Below are positions 52,036 through 64,000 of a stretch of 64,000 nt of DNA, piece by piece. Made by a program: the position numbers and the translations under genes. Origin of the DNA: Lycocorax pyrrhopterus obiensis (taxonomy: Eukaryota; Chordata; Aves; Passeriformes; Paradisaeidae); the NCBI GenBank assembly GCA_014706295.1, contig JACSVZ010000002.1, positions 111,178,930 through 111,242,929 on the forward strand. The letters run 5' to 3'. The notes beneath the pieces were generated by a model. The model made no database searches, was not told the origin of the DNA, and saw only the letters and a program-made list of their open reading frames with translations. Every line of letters begins with the position of its first letter. Position 1 is the stretch's first letter.

Positions 52036-55000
52036 GTGAGCTTTTCTGTTTTTTAGTCTACTTCTTATCTTTTGTAGTTGCTGACATGATGGTGTATGCT
52101 GATAGCAATGCAGTGGTATCAGCTGTTTTATTGTTTTTCCTAAACCAATATGACTGTACCCTCTAACACGACAAGCAACAAAGTGCAATCTTTTCTTCCG
52201 AAGTTTGTGTAATTGCTCTTCTCAGATAGGCTTTTTCATATTAAAGGTGATTGTTTTATTATGAGCATTTGAGCTGTACATATTCCAGCATTTCTTCTTC
52301 CCGCTTATAGCTGTCAAATTTCAGCAGGGCTACGCCTTTCTGGCTGTGTGAGGTCATTTTAATTTCAAAAGCTGTAATTTGCACTATGTTGGAGAATTGT
52401 TGTTTGGTTGCTTTTAATCCTATTTAAAGAATGAGACAAAAGTATTCACCTGCCTCACGTCCTCTGGCTGTTCCTTATGAGGGTTCTCTTCTCCTTTAGT
52501 TAAGCTGTTATCATTTGGGTATAAAATAACAGTGTATTAAGGAGATTTCTTCTAGAGAAGAAGTTTTTGAGAGGTCTGTAGTAGGCTGGTTCCATAGGTG
52601 AATCAGCTTTGCGAAATGCATCATGTATTTTGTTGTATTTGACTTTTTGACTCTTAAGTACTTTCAGATGCAAGAAACCCTGTATTTCAGAAAATAATGC
52701 CAGGAATTAGAAGATTACCAAGGAAATTACCTTTAAATCCTGTTTAGCTCCATAGAATTTGTACCTGTATTTTTAAAATAATGTAGTACTGTTATATTTG
52801 GAAGCTTATCTTTCTGAATCATACTTTGCAAATTCAAGGACACTCTTTGTGTTTCATACAGCATTCTGCCATATGCCAGATCATCAAACATGTGCTGCTC
52901 AGGTATGGAGAGCAGGAGTTAATAAAGATGAAGTCCTGATGAACGGGTTTAGTGCAGACTGAAAGATTAGATCACTGCACTATTCTTCAGAGTGCTTTTG
53001 CACACTTTTTTCCTTTTGGAAATCTGTACTGCAAATCCTGCTTCATTCTTCACAGCATTCATAATACCCCCTTCTGTATATACTGGCTAATAGTCGTATT
53101 TATATTGCTTTAAAGTTTTTTCTCTGCAACAATGATCAGGTTGTAAATATTTTATAAGTTTACTGCGGTTGATTTTTTTAATATGCATTAATATGGCAAA
53201 TCTCTCAGTGGGATCTAAATGTTGGAAGTTAAGTGTTGAAATTACAAAACATGAGAAAGATATAACTAGAAGTGTAGCTTTGTACACTTGAATGCATATT
53301 GAAAACTGGTATGGACATCTGAATTTTCTTTTCTGTTTTCTGAGACGTTCTCTTAACCTTCAAAATGAAACATAAATCTGTTGGGTATTTATGATAAGGT
53401 TGAAACATGTTCACGGAAAGAGATTTTGGAAAAGCTGAAAGAGGGGATTGACATAGAGTAGCAAGTGTTATCATATTAAATTTTGATTTATACCTTGTTT
53501 ATCTAACATAATCCACTTCTCAAACTCCTTGTAGATAATTCTCTAGGAATAAAAAAAATGGTATCTTGCCAGTTTTGAATGTGTATTTATGTATTTGCAA
53601 ATGTTTTAGAAGTTTAAGAAGCAAATAAATTTTAAATTAAAACCTTTTTTTAATTAAGAATAATTTTTAATTTTTAATAGTAAATATTGACTAATACTTA
53701 AATGGGATCAAATGTCCATATGACATTTTATAAACTAAAATATGCATAGGAGTTATTAATATATAATATAAATAAAAAAGCCAAATAAATGAACTCTGAT
53801 AATCCATTTTTTTTGAAAACATTTGCTGTCATATGCTACAAGTTTGTGGAGTAAATTTGTTGTAAAGCTGCTGTAGTGGCAATATATGTGGTTCTGCATT
53901 GTGCAGTAACCTGTGGATTTAGGCTTAGCCCTCAGTAAAGGACAAGTGCATCAACTGGCGTGCCAGCAGGAGTTGCAGGTAGGGCTTTGTCTGCAGTATG
54001 TCCTTTGCAGCTTGAGTTGTTCTAGCACTTCTGTCTTGTAGGGTCTTTATCAAATACAGGATCTGTAGCTCTAACCTCAAGGTAATATAGAGAAAATAGG
54101 AAGTTTGTGGAGCCTAGTTGCTCACAGCAGGGATTTGAACAGGAGTTGAAACTTAATTTTCAATCCTTATTGCATCTCGGTACTTTTGAAATGGCTCTGC
54201 AAGACCCCTGAGCTTGTACCTTTGTTTCTTTCTCATTTTTTCTGTAACTAGTTAAGGCTTAGCAGGTACGTATGTTAGTGTTTGGGTTGTCTTAATGTAT
54301 TAGAAAATATTCATTGTAAAGCAGCATGGAATTTTTTCAGTGGATAATGCTGAAGATACCTGTAGAAAATTCGGTCTTATATCTGCAGTGTGACTGATGA
54401 GAATTCACTCTTTTCCTAGATGCAAAACTTGTTGCTGTTTGTGGAAACTTTTTAAGGATATGTCATATCTTCATAGCTCTGCAAAGAAAAATCTGTGGCA
54501 CAATCACTGCAGCCTATTGTATGACACGGATGATTCATCGACCTTGGGATTTCACCTTGCTTTACTGATAACTGTACTATGGATATCAAGTTATTCAAAT
54601 TTCAAAATTAGGTAGTTTAATCAAACTCATGGCATCTTTCATAGCAGGGAGTTTTTGATACAGATCATAGAGAGACAGACACTGATAGACTCTATAAGCC
54701 TAGATAGGTAGGTTTTGTCAGTTCTTAGTGTTTTTTACTGGAAGTCTTTACATGGTTCCTTTCTTATTATTTTTTAGCTTTAGGTGAATAACTTAATCTT
54801 GAGTTTAGTTTTCTGCTTGTAGAAGGTGAAAATATTATTCATACCATGAAAGCATGATGAGTTTCTATCAAAGACTGACTGTCAGCTTGTTGTTTCTCTT
54901 GGGTTGTAAAGGCCCCCAGCTGAGTACAGCATAACATTGCTTTAGTCTTAGTGCTCTCATGTGGTAAGGTAAATACATGATCTCTCTGGTGAAGTGTCGA

Positions 55001-56862
55001 CACAGGAGGAGGTTGCAGAAAAAAAGTAATCTAGCAATTCTCTTAAAAAATATCTCTCAGGATCTCTCAAACTGGCAGTTTGAGCCAGAAAATGCAATGT
55101 GAACTTGTATGTAGAAGGAGAGTCCATTATATCTGTTACATTACATGACTTTGTGCTACTTCTGCTCAGGATTTATTAATTATTCTTGTTCCAGTAGACT
55201 TTCCTTTAAATTTTACAGCAAGAATTTTAAAAGGCTGAAATTAGGATTATTCACTGGCAGACCTGTGAGTTTCGGCTTTTGTCTAATTAATAAGGTTCAA
55301 GAATGCATAGTTTGTCAATCCAGACACCTAGTGGATATGGTTATCCACCATAATAGATATGATTATTCTTAAGGCTGGAAATTAATGTATTTCTAGCTTT
55401 TACCTCCATTTATTGTCCAAATATAAAGATGGATAGACGAGCACCAACATAATACTGTTGTATGGACGTTTTTGGTGGTTCTGGGTCTAGCCACTACACC
55501 ACCAACAATGGACAAGCTTTGGGGAGAGAGTGAGAGGCCCTTGAGCTACTTCTGAGTGGCTACGAGTAGGAGAGTATGTCAGTTCAGTTGCATACGGCCA
55601 AAAACCTTGTGTTGGATCTACTGTTCAGGGTTGTAGTGCACCAAATCATCTAGAGCCAAGGTAGAATTCCAGCTGAATGAAGGCTGATATGTTTAAGATT
55701 GTCTCTGTTCTTAATGTTGCGAATAAAACATCTCAGGCAGTATCAATAACTATGGTTACATATCTCTTAGCATCTAGGTTTTTTTCTCCTAGGAAATAGA
55801 AGAAATTAAATGAACCTAGATATGAAGTAATGTCTTATTTCTTGTATTTGGGGAACATTCAGGGAATGTTTCAAATGAAAAATGGTAGCTTTCGTGCGTC
55901 AGTTAATGTGACATTCCGACATTCCTTGAAAAGTAACAGGAAAAGCTCACGTAGTGGCAGGTAGGTATAAAGACAGAATAGGTATTTAGGCTTTGGTGGA
56001 TTTTCTGTAGAGGTAACTACAGTATGTAGCACCATGGTTCAATCCAGCCACTGCTTGCATTTTGCACAAGACACTGTTTTTTCCAGCAGAATGAGATGTC
56101 CTCATGCACTCCACTGAATCTTTTGCTTCCCCCTTTTCTCAGCATTCCCAGTAGGGCTCTGACTGTGCTGACTCTCCATGAGTCATTTATGTTATATGAA
56201 ACTGGCAGTGTAGGGATTGTTATTGCGTAACCGCAATCATCTGCAACTAATGAAAGTCTTACTCTGGCCTTTCTCTTTAAAACTATGGTTTCATTCAAAC
56301 TGGTTTTTAAAACTCATTATGAATAGTTTTGGCAATGTTTTTTGTAAATGTCTTTAAGCAGAAGAATAGCATATTGTATTTTTAAGACAGGACTGGAAAC
56401 CAAATGGTCTGAAATCTCACTCCATCTTGACTTTGCAGATGTGTCTTTTGGTAAATTACGTTTTTTATGTTATCTTTGTTTCCTTAACTGTGAAACAGAG
56501 ACCTAGACTATTATCAGATTTAGCTCTCTGAATTACATGAAGTACTTCTGAATCTGTTATAGAAAAGTTTCTCTGCATTGATATTTTCAGTTTCATGAGG
56601 TGATAACAGCAACCTGCAAACACAGATTACCACCTTCTCATATTGCAGAAATCCTGTACTTTATAACTCACGGCACAGCCATTTAATCCTTTCCCCTCTA
56701 GACAGAATGGCAACTTTAAATGTGGAAGCTGCACAGTCGGTGCTTCTAAGACTATTATCTATCTGCAGTTTGTCACTCCTGAATTTAAAAGTGAAATGTA
56801 AACTGTCTGGAAATCCAATACTTTTACTCTTTCTGTACAGCTGCTGTTCTCTGAGACTTCAG

Positions 56863-56912
56863 TAATAATAATAATAATGATAATAATAACAATAAAAACA
56901 ACAATAATAAAA
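56863..56912. repeat. (AAT)n microsatellite, interrupted
   Basis: TAA/AAT units with G and C interruptions and an ACA-rich stretch in the second half. Confidence 0.93.
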
Positions 56913-59900
56913 CCGATGTCACTTTATCTACCCTGGCATAATTAATGAAAATACCTGTTATTGAATATCCTTACTGCTCATTAAATTTGAGCTAATAATA
57001 ATCTGTCAAATATTTCAGTACAGATTTGAAATATGTCCATCAAGTGGAAAAGAACCTAGCAGCTGTAAATAGTCTACTGTTTTCAGCTGTGGGGTGGAAA
57101 TTCCTGGAATATGGATATATCCTGGAGTAGTATTCTTAATATGTGTTCATCTGCTTTTCTAGTCTGGTTTTAACTATGGCTTTTTATTGTTTAAATTTTT
57201 TTTTATTGTGCCAAACTCAGTAAAAACTTGAACTTATTCAAGTACTGTGATGTTAGACTTTTAAAATATGTTAATATGGTACTAGTCTTCCTAATTTATA
57301 TTTTAATTTCTTTTTCTCAAGATACCTATAGATCTATTAGTCATTTTATTAAGATTTCATCTTTTAAAACTACTCATCATTACTCCTGAGTTTTAATAGA
57401 AGGGAGTAGAACATGCTGTCATGACTAATACCAAGCATACATGATTAATATTGTTATTTCCTTATTGCATGGCTGCAGTCCTCAAAGCAAAAATCCATTA
57501 GGGTTTAGTGGGATAGAGTGAAAGATTGAATCACCAGTTACGGCACAACATCCTTCAAATAACTGCCCTTGGTTCCTCCTTTGTCATACAGGTCTATTAA
57601 TTCTGAAAGCCTGAGCTGCAAAGAAAAGAAACAGTTGAGGAGTGGATTTAAAGTGTGTGCCATCAAATATGCTTTGTTTGTGACCTTGTTTACATTGATA
57701 TTTTTTGCTGTAAAGACTCAGGTTTCTCTGCTTCCTTAGGAATCAAGCAGAAATATTTTCATGTTTATTTGTGTGTGTGTGTACTTTACCCTCCAAAAGA
57801 CTTTTTGGAATATTTCATGCTGCACAGCATCTCCCAGTTGTGGAGCTACACCTCAATTAGACTTTAGTTCAGGGACTCAGTGTTTTCCTTTCTGGGCATA
57901 GCCTCCAAAAGGCAGAAGAAGTAAACATACACAAAACACTCTAACTTAATGGAGGAAAAATGAAAACGACTATGGGCATGGAAATTATCTTCTCTGGTCA
58001 CTATTAAGAAGATTTCATTTACCCATAAGGACTAGAAAATACTGTCCAACTGGCATCAGTTATGTTTTCCTTAAACAGGCAACAACCATGTGGTATACAC
58101 TGAAAGCAAGTGTTCACCTCTAAAAGGCAACTTCTGTATTTCTAATGGCTTGATTTGGTCCTGAGAGAGCACAGTGGACAGAATAGAGCAGGTGCACTCA
58201 TTTAACTAGCCAGGAGGAGTCACATGTAGGAGACACGCTCAAAGAAGTGCGCATGTACACACACATAGTCTTCTGACAGCTTCCCAGCAGTTAAATTACC
58301 TGACTTCAATCATCAGAAATGTCATTGTTTTGGCTATAGTCAAATCAAGTGGGTGCCAGGAGAAAACTTTTAATCCAGGGGTTATCTAACACCTGTACAT
58401 ATTTTTAGGTCTTTTTTTCTCTACATTGGGTCTTTGTCTTTTGACAGTTTGTTCGGTGGAGGAGGAAGAGGAAAGGAGAATGGACTCTATATAATTTTTC
58501 AATAGTATCCAGTGTTGGCCTGTTCCAGCCAGATACAAGGAGGTTTCCAGATGGCCCACCCCATACTTCTCAACCACTAGTATGGTACAGTATGGTACTG
58601 GTGTTTTGGTATCTGTTTGTCAGCACTGGGCCTATTTCTAGATGTATTTCTTTTTCTTTCTTGTGCCCTGATAGTACTGATGTCTTCATACAAGTTCAGT
58701 TTGGTAGTACCTGTTTCTTGTCAGCTGTTTTGGAAGGCTGTGGCCAGTACAACGGCTTGCAGTAGTAAGAGTTTCACAGGTCACAAGAAGAACTTCTGTG
58801 CGGGTGTGGTTACTGAGCAAAGAAGCTCTTCAGTAAAAATTACAACAGTTACACGTTCTCTGGATTTTTCGTCAGAGACCTGCAAGAGTTGGTACCTCCC
58901 TGTGCTGTTGATACTTTTCTGAGCAAAATGGGAAATAGTCACTGCTCAGGCTGAATTGGCATTACCAGGATAATGACATATATCTAAAAGTCATCTAGGA
59001 AATGTTCATAGTTCTATTTCACTTCACATGCCCTTGTCAAGCCAATAGTGATTCAGAGCATTTAAAAGATTCTAATTGTGCTGACCTGTTAAAAGGAAAG
59101 TTCAAGGGACTGTTCTACATCAAAAAACTCCCATATTTAAACATTGGCTTGCAGTACAAAGTACTGAGGATGTTTCTAGATTTTCTGAAACGCCTTCTCT
59201 TCTTGTACTATTCTGAGTATGATGTAGTTATATAGTAAATGGATAGACAGGCATGTTTCACAAAATCTCCACCATTTCTCAGTTGTCTTGAAGTTATTTT
59301 GGCATCTTTTGTTCAGTCATGTTTACATGGGAAACCAAATACAAAACATATTCAAAATCCCCTGTGCACTTCAGATTATGTATGATTTCTGAATCAGTGA
59401 TTGCAGAGAAATGTTGGTGAGAGCTAGAGTTTACCATAATGTATGCTAACAAATAAAATATTTTGTTTAAATATCCATCACCCTGAAAGATTACAAGGTT
59501 TCACAGAGTGCATAAAGCATCTTTCCATCAATTAATGATTGAGGTTTTAGGGTAAAGTGAATCACCCGCACAAAAATGGCAACAAATCTCTGAAACAGAG
59601 TATTATTTTTTTCCAATTAAAACATTGGGAGCTTTGGAAATTGAAAGCATTAAGCAATTTAAATTTTTAATTTTACTTCTACAACTGCAGCTTTTAGTAT
59701 TCCAGGACCTTTGTATCTCAACAGGAAAGTGCTATCTAAATTGGGGCCTGCTTTGTTGAATCAAATCATCTCTGTATAATGTTCATTAGATATCATGGAG
59801 CTATGTAGCATCAGCAGTGCTTTTCTTATTTTCTGATTTTTTATAGAAAATGAGAGCACAGAGAAAATTGTATAATTAGAATTATTAAGGTTTGAGAGAC

Positions 59901-61655
59901 TTGGACTTTCTAAAAGTGAGACCTGTAGTGCGTGCATTCATTTGTGATATTCTGGCATAATAACCTAGCAGGAATGTAATAGAATTACACAAATCATTCT
60001 GGTTTTCTTTTATTGTTGATGTTGCACATTTCATTTCAGAAAACACATTCATTGTATATAATAGTCTATAAATTATTGTTTTTGTAAGACTTTATAGTCT
60101 CAAATGGTAATTAACTGCTGGCAAGAATGGATTTTTGTGGTGTTATTGCTTAATTAGGAAAATAAGAAAAGGTAAAATAAGGGTTGCAATGGGATAAGTA
60201 GCTTAATCAGTTTTGATTAATATATCAGATTTATGCTTAATTTTGAAAGTTACGAAGACCTCATGCTATAAACTGATTAAAACTGTAATCAGCACTTTTT
60301 CATCATTGTACTGAAAAACAAATTATCTTTTTTACTTCTTTGGAATTATATGCTAATCTTTTTTGTTTCCAAAATATCTGTAAATGTTCTACAGTTAATT
60401 AAAATACAGCATGAGTACCTCCAAATCCAGTTTTGCCAAGACCTTTAAAATTTAGACGCTGATGAAAATGTTCTTAAAAATATTGAGGCAACATTATTTC
60501 TAACATTTTCAAATTACAATATAATTACATTGGATCCCAGTTCAGCATAATACATATGTATTTGCCTAAAATTATGAATTTACATATTTTGTTAAATTTT
60601 TGAAGAACAAAGTAATTTTCTCAACTTTAACCAGATGCAATACAATTAATCTGGTGCAGAAAAACAGCGATTGCATTAAATGTCATGAAAGTATGTTTTT
60701 ATGCATTTTCTCAGCTGAGAACTTTTACCACTGGGCACTTTCCCTGAAGTACTAAAATATCTTTCTCAGAGATTAGATCCTGAGCGTCCAAGAAGCATAG
60801 CAGAATTAACTGCATATATTGATCTAAAACATTACTTCAAATACAAATTTGTCCAAGAATTCTTTTTTTGTCATATTGAAGTTGATAACATTTAGAACTG
60901 AACAAATAGGAATAGGTTTGTACAGTAATATTTATTCAAATATAAAATTAGATTTTGATTTCAAACTCTTTAAGACCACTTTTTATTCATTTTTCATGAG
61001 CATTTATATTCTGGTGCTTGATTAGTGTGACTGTTCATGAAAACTTAGTGTTAATGTCGTATTTGCCAACAGCAAATTTTATATTGAATATGTAAATGTG
61101 AAATTTGCTACTGGCTGTGTGTTTGACCCCAGCCTTGCAATGGGATTAGTGTGAGCAAACTCTTGTTCTGGGAATGATCTTTCTTTTTTTCCCCCAGACC
61201 TGAAGCTCTGCATAGTCAGGCAAAATGTTCAAGCCATGCAACACTTGTATTGTTTTCAACAATCATAGATACATGTCTGTTTATAAAATGTCTTAAAATT
61301 TAAGACTGTACTTCAAAATGCTGTGTCAATTGGATGTTTTTCACCCTTCAAGCATTAGGAACAGGAACAATAGCTGGAATGTTTTACAGTCTGGTAATGT
61401 GTATGAAACTTGAAAACTACTAATGAGCATTTCAAAAATTGCAAACAAAAAAAAATGTGCTTGTTTAGTAACTGTCTTAGAAATTTCATATAGAATTCAA
61501 CCAGGAGAGCACTTTTTTTCTGGTAAATTTGAATTGCGGGAACAATTTGACTAAAAGAACAGGAGATTCTTATATGTTTAATAGATTATTAAGCAGCTTC
61601 ATTGTTTTGTTAATAATCAGAGTTAGAGAACTCAAACCAGTCAAGTTCATTACTA

Positions 61656-61671
61656 TAATAATAATAATAAA
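61656..61671. repeat. Short (ATA)n run
   Basis: About five ATA units before a short A-run. Confidence 0.85.
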
Positions 61672-64000
61672 AAAGTGCATTATGATCAACTATGAAAAGA
61701 AAGAACTCCAAATTCTTTAAATGAATAATTTGATTAGAATTATTTCTTCCCATACTCATTACCTGCAATATTTGGAGACCTTAATTCCAAGTTATTGTCT
61801 AGCTTCTGTTACAGCTTACTAGACAAAGACGTTTCCACTTTTTACTTAGTTTTTATTTTTACCCTTACTTAAAAAAAAAAATTGTTGGAACAGCAAAACT
61901 TCTGTATGAAGCTTTTTTTTAGTATAATGTCTCCCAGCAAAAGAAAAATACATATCCATTCATAAGAGGGTTTCTAGTGATCTTTATTCCAATTGTAACT
62001 GGGAATCATGCAAATGAATGGAAAATTCTGCTTTATTCTGTAAATATCACTGATCATTTTTCATTATGTAACATAGGTAATGTCTTTAGCTTTTTGCTTT
62101 ATTTTGTATTTTATGTGACTTTTGTATAGGGAGTGGAGAGTCATAAGTGCCTAGGTCATTCTTCTAAGGTTTTCCTGGCTAATTGCTGAAACATGGCTTG
62201 TGGTTTTGAGAATTGATATACAACGTTTTTCTTCAGTTCAGCTCATGATTATGTGCTGGATTCTGTCACTTTCTCTTACACTGTTGGATAGATCGTGCGT
62301 TATGCATCTATTTTTTCCTAGAACAGTCATTGCATTGTCATGCCCTATATGCCATAACGCCTGCAGACCACAAGCAAAATCTTAATATTCTACATACCAG
62401 ATACTGATATTGCTATCTGTTGTATTGGTTTTCACATTTCATTTATTTGTAGTTTCATGACTGAAGCTCTGGCCTGTATACAGCACAGAGTTTGTTTGTT
62501 TGAGGCAGCTCTTATCACCAGAAAGTGTCATTCCCATATAGTCTGTTTTTTTTTCCAGGATGATGGATGGTACTCAAAAGCTGACTTAAGTATATATTGG
62601 AGAAATCTGTGATGGGATATTTAGATACATACCTTAAATACTCTTTTTTTTTTTTTTTTCTAGTCCAAGAGAATGTGTCTTATTCAATTTCTCTGCTTTC
62701 ATTTAAAGATGGTTTTATTGATCTCTTACTATATGAAACTCTTATTAGAGAATAGCCAATGATTTGTTGGTAGCCTACAAATAACTAGTAAATTACAGTT
62801 CTGGCTTATTCTCAACACTTTATATTATATTGGACTAAAATCCACTAAAAGGATACTATTTGTATGAGTAATAGAGGTTGATCCCACGAGAGTTTGTGAA
62901 GATATGATGAGTAGGAAGAATTTCTACATATTATCTATGGATTAAACTATGGCTTGCTTAAAAGAAAAGAAAAAAATCTTTGAATTTTTATGTCATGCAT
63001 CCTTGAAGGCAAATGTGCAAAGCCTCTGAAGCCTGCTTAAAACATGTTACAGGTGCTGCAGATGTTGACAGCTTTTTCTGAATATTCTCCTTAACTAATT
63101 AAAAGGAAAAAACCCCAAACAACATTCTTAGCATAGACTTCCGTCACGGTTGCTTTCCGATTATTACGAAGTCCAAAAACTTTGTATCTTAAATAAGAAA
63201 TCCTCTGTGGATTGATGGGAAAGCCTATCGTTCATCTGGCTGTGCACAGCAGTACACACACGATGCTGTTTAAGCCTGTGGAAAGCTGTGTAGAAATCAG
63301 TAGATGCTGTTACAACACTGGTGTAAAGGCTTCTCCCATTTTTGTAGGAGTTTTGTTTGCTTACGGGGCTCACGCATTCCTCCCAAAGCAGCTTTGGTCA
63401 ACATCTGGTTTTGACAATGTCAGTTAAATTGGTCCCAAACAAAATCTGGCTCCTATGTAAATTTCTGAGATATAGTGGCGAGAAGTTTACTGACATATAT
63501 ACGATTGTAGCGAAAGTGTGTTGTATGTGAAGATGAAACTTACATGTAAACCAAACAAGTTGAAATCAGAATTAGGCTTATGGATTTATAATATTTGACT
63601 AATGGTGGGGTTCAGTAGGTTGCCTAAATAAAAGTGGGGATTTTATCAGTCTCATAGAGTTGTAATACACAGTTAGAAAACTATCTTAAAGTTTTGTATT
63701 GTGGAAAAGTATTCAAGTTTCCTATTTCACATAAAAAAAAAGTTGTAAATTACATGCTGTTTAGTTTCAACCACACTGGGAAAAATTCTATTGGTATTTC
63801 TGTCGTTTTCAGCGTTGTTAAGGGATTTATCTTGTTCCTCTTAGCCAGTTGCTTTGGAAGCCGTTACATACATAATTCGAAAATATGTGTTCATGAATTA
63901 GCTTCGACAGAAAGTACGTGCCCAGCAGCCGAACACGTAATCACATTTAAAAAGTGAAACATCTGTGAGCATTTAAAGTAGAGGACTTTGTAAAACTGTA

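Larger units (their letters stand above)
52036..64000 (+). other. SNTG1: SNTG1 intron 6 (5' part, continues past the window)
   Basis: From donor gtgagc to the end of the window I find no sequence that encodes the next expected residues of gamma-1-syntrophin, so this intron is at least 11,965 bases. It holds an AAT-type microsatellite at 56863 and a shorter AAT run near 61657. A CpG-retaining stretch near 63120-63450 might be conserved non-coding sequence. I see no other gene. Confidence 0.85.

Noticed and set aside
56017..56298. 93-codon minus-strand open frame considered as a possible pseudogene
   Set aside because: No similarity that I can recognise, no poly-A tail and no target-site duplication to suggest a retrocopy.
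52036..64000. Search for SNTG1 exon 7 (expected to begin VQVLRNAG)
   Set aside because: No matching sequence was seen by eye in any frame; the exon is presumed to lie beyond the window.
1..64000. tRNA, rRNA, snRNA, CRISPR array, bacterial operon or mobile gene cassette
   Set aside because: None of the diagnostic sequences was seen, and the window is ordinary vertebrate intronic DNA around one gene.

Overview
This window is vertebrate nuclear DNA, most likely from a bird. It is AT-rich and CpG-poor. It carries a recognisable 3' end of a CR1 retrotransposon, the characteristic LINE of birds and other reptiles, and has few other interspersed repeats. Six short exons with canonical splice sites encode a protein almost identical, as I remember it, to the N-terminus of mammalian gamma-1-syntrophin (SNTG1). 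There is nothing prokaryotic here: no operons, phage, CRISPR arrays or rRNA/tRNA genes.

Layout. Positions 1-21877 hold no recognised coding sequence. The first coding exon begins at a splice acceptor, so at least the distal part of this stretch is a 5' intron, and the promoter is either far upstream or in an unrecognised non-coding exon. A candidate non-coding exon lies at 20287-20417. The coding exons are 21878-21932 (ATG at 21906), 32418-32552, 43222-43278, 49393-49450, 51843-51886 and 51994-52035, all on the + strand. Together they give 363 coding bases, or 121 codons, with no stop and consistent phases. They encode the N-terminal half of the split PH1 domain and roughly the first three quarters of the PDZ domain. 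Introns 1-4 are about 10.5, 10.7, 6.1 and 2.4 kb, whereas intron 5 is only 107 bases. From 52036 to the end the window is intron 6; the rest of the PDZ domain, PH1b, PH2 and the syntrophin-unique region must lie downstream.

The introns contain simple repeats (GGAA, AAT, GTTT, CA, CTAT and poly-C), one CR1 fragment on the minus strand, one probable minus-strand solitary LTR near 33 kb, a GC-richer island near 24 kb, small tandem duplications and hairpins, and several stretches that look like conserved non-coding sequence. Almost all other open frames are short, lack recognisable domains and are what chance gives in 64 kb of six-frame AT-rich DNA.

I looked for a novel system and did not find one. 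The most useful leads are the candidate 5' non-coding exon, the GC-rich island, the LTR-like block, and the regulatory-looking palindromes at 17289 and 46616.
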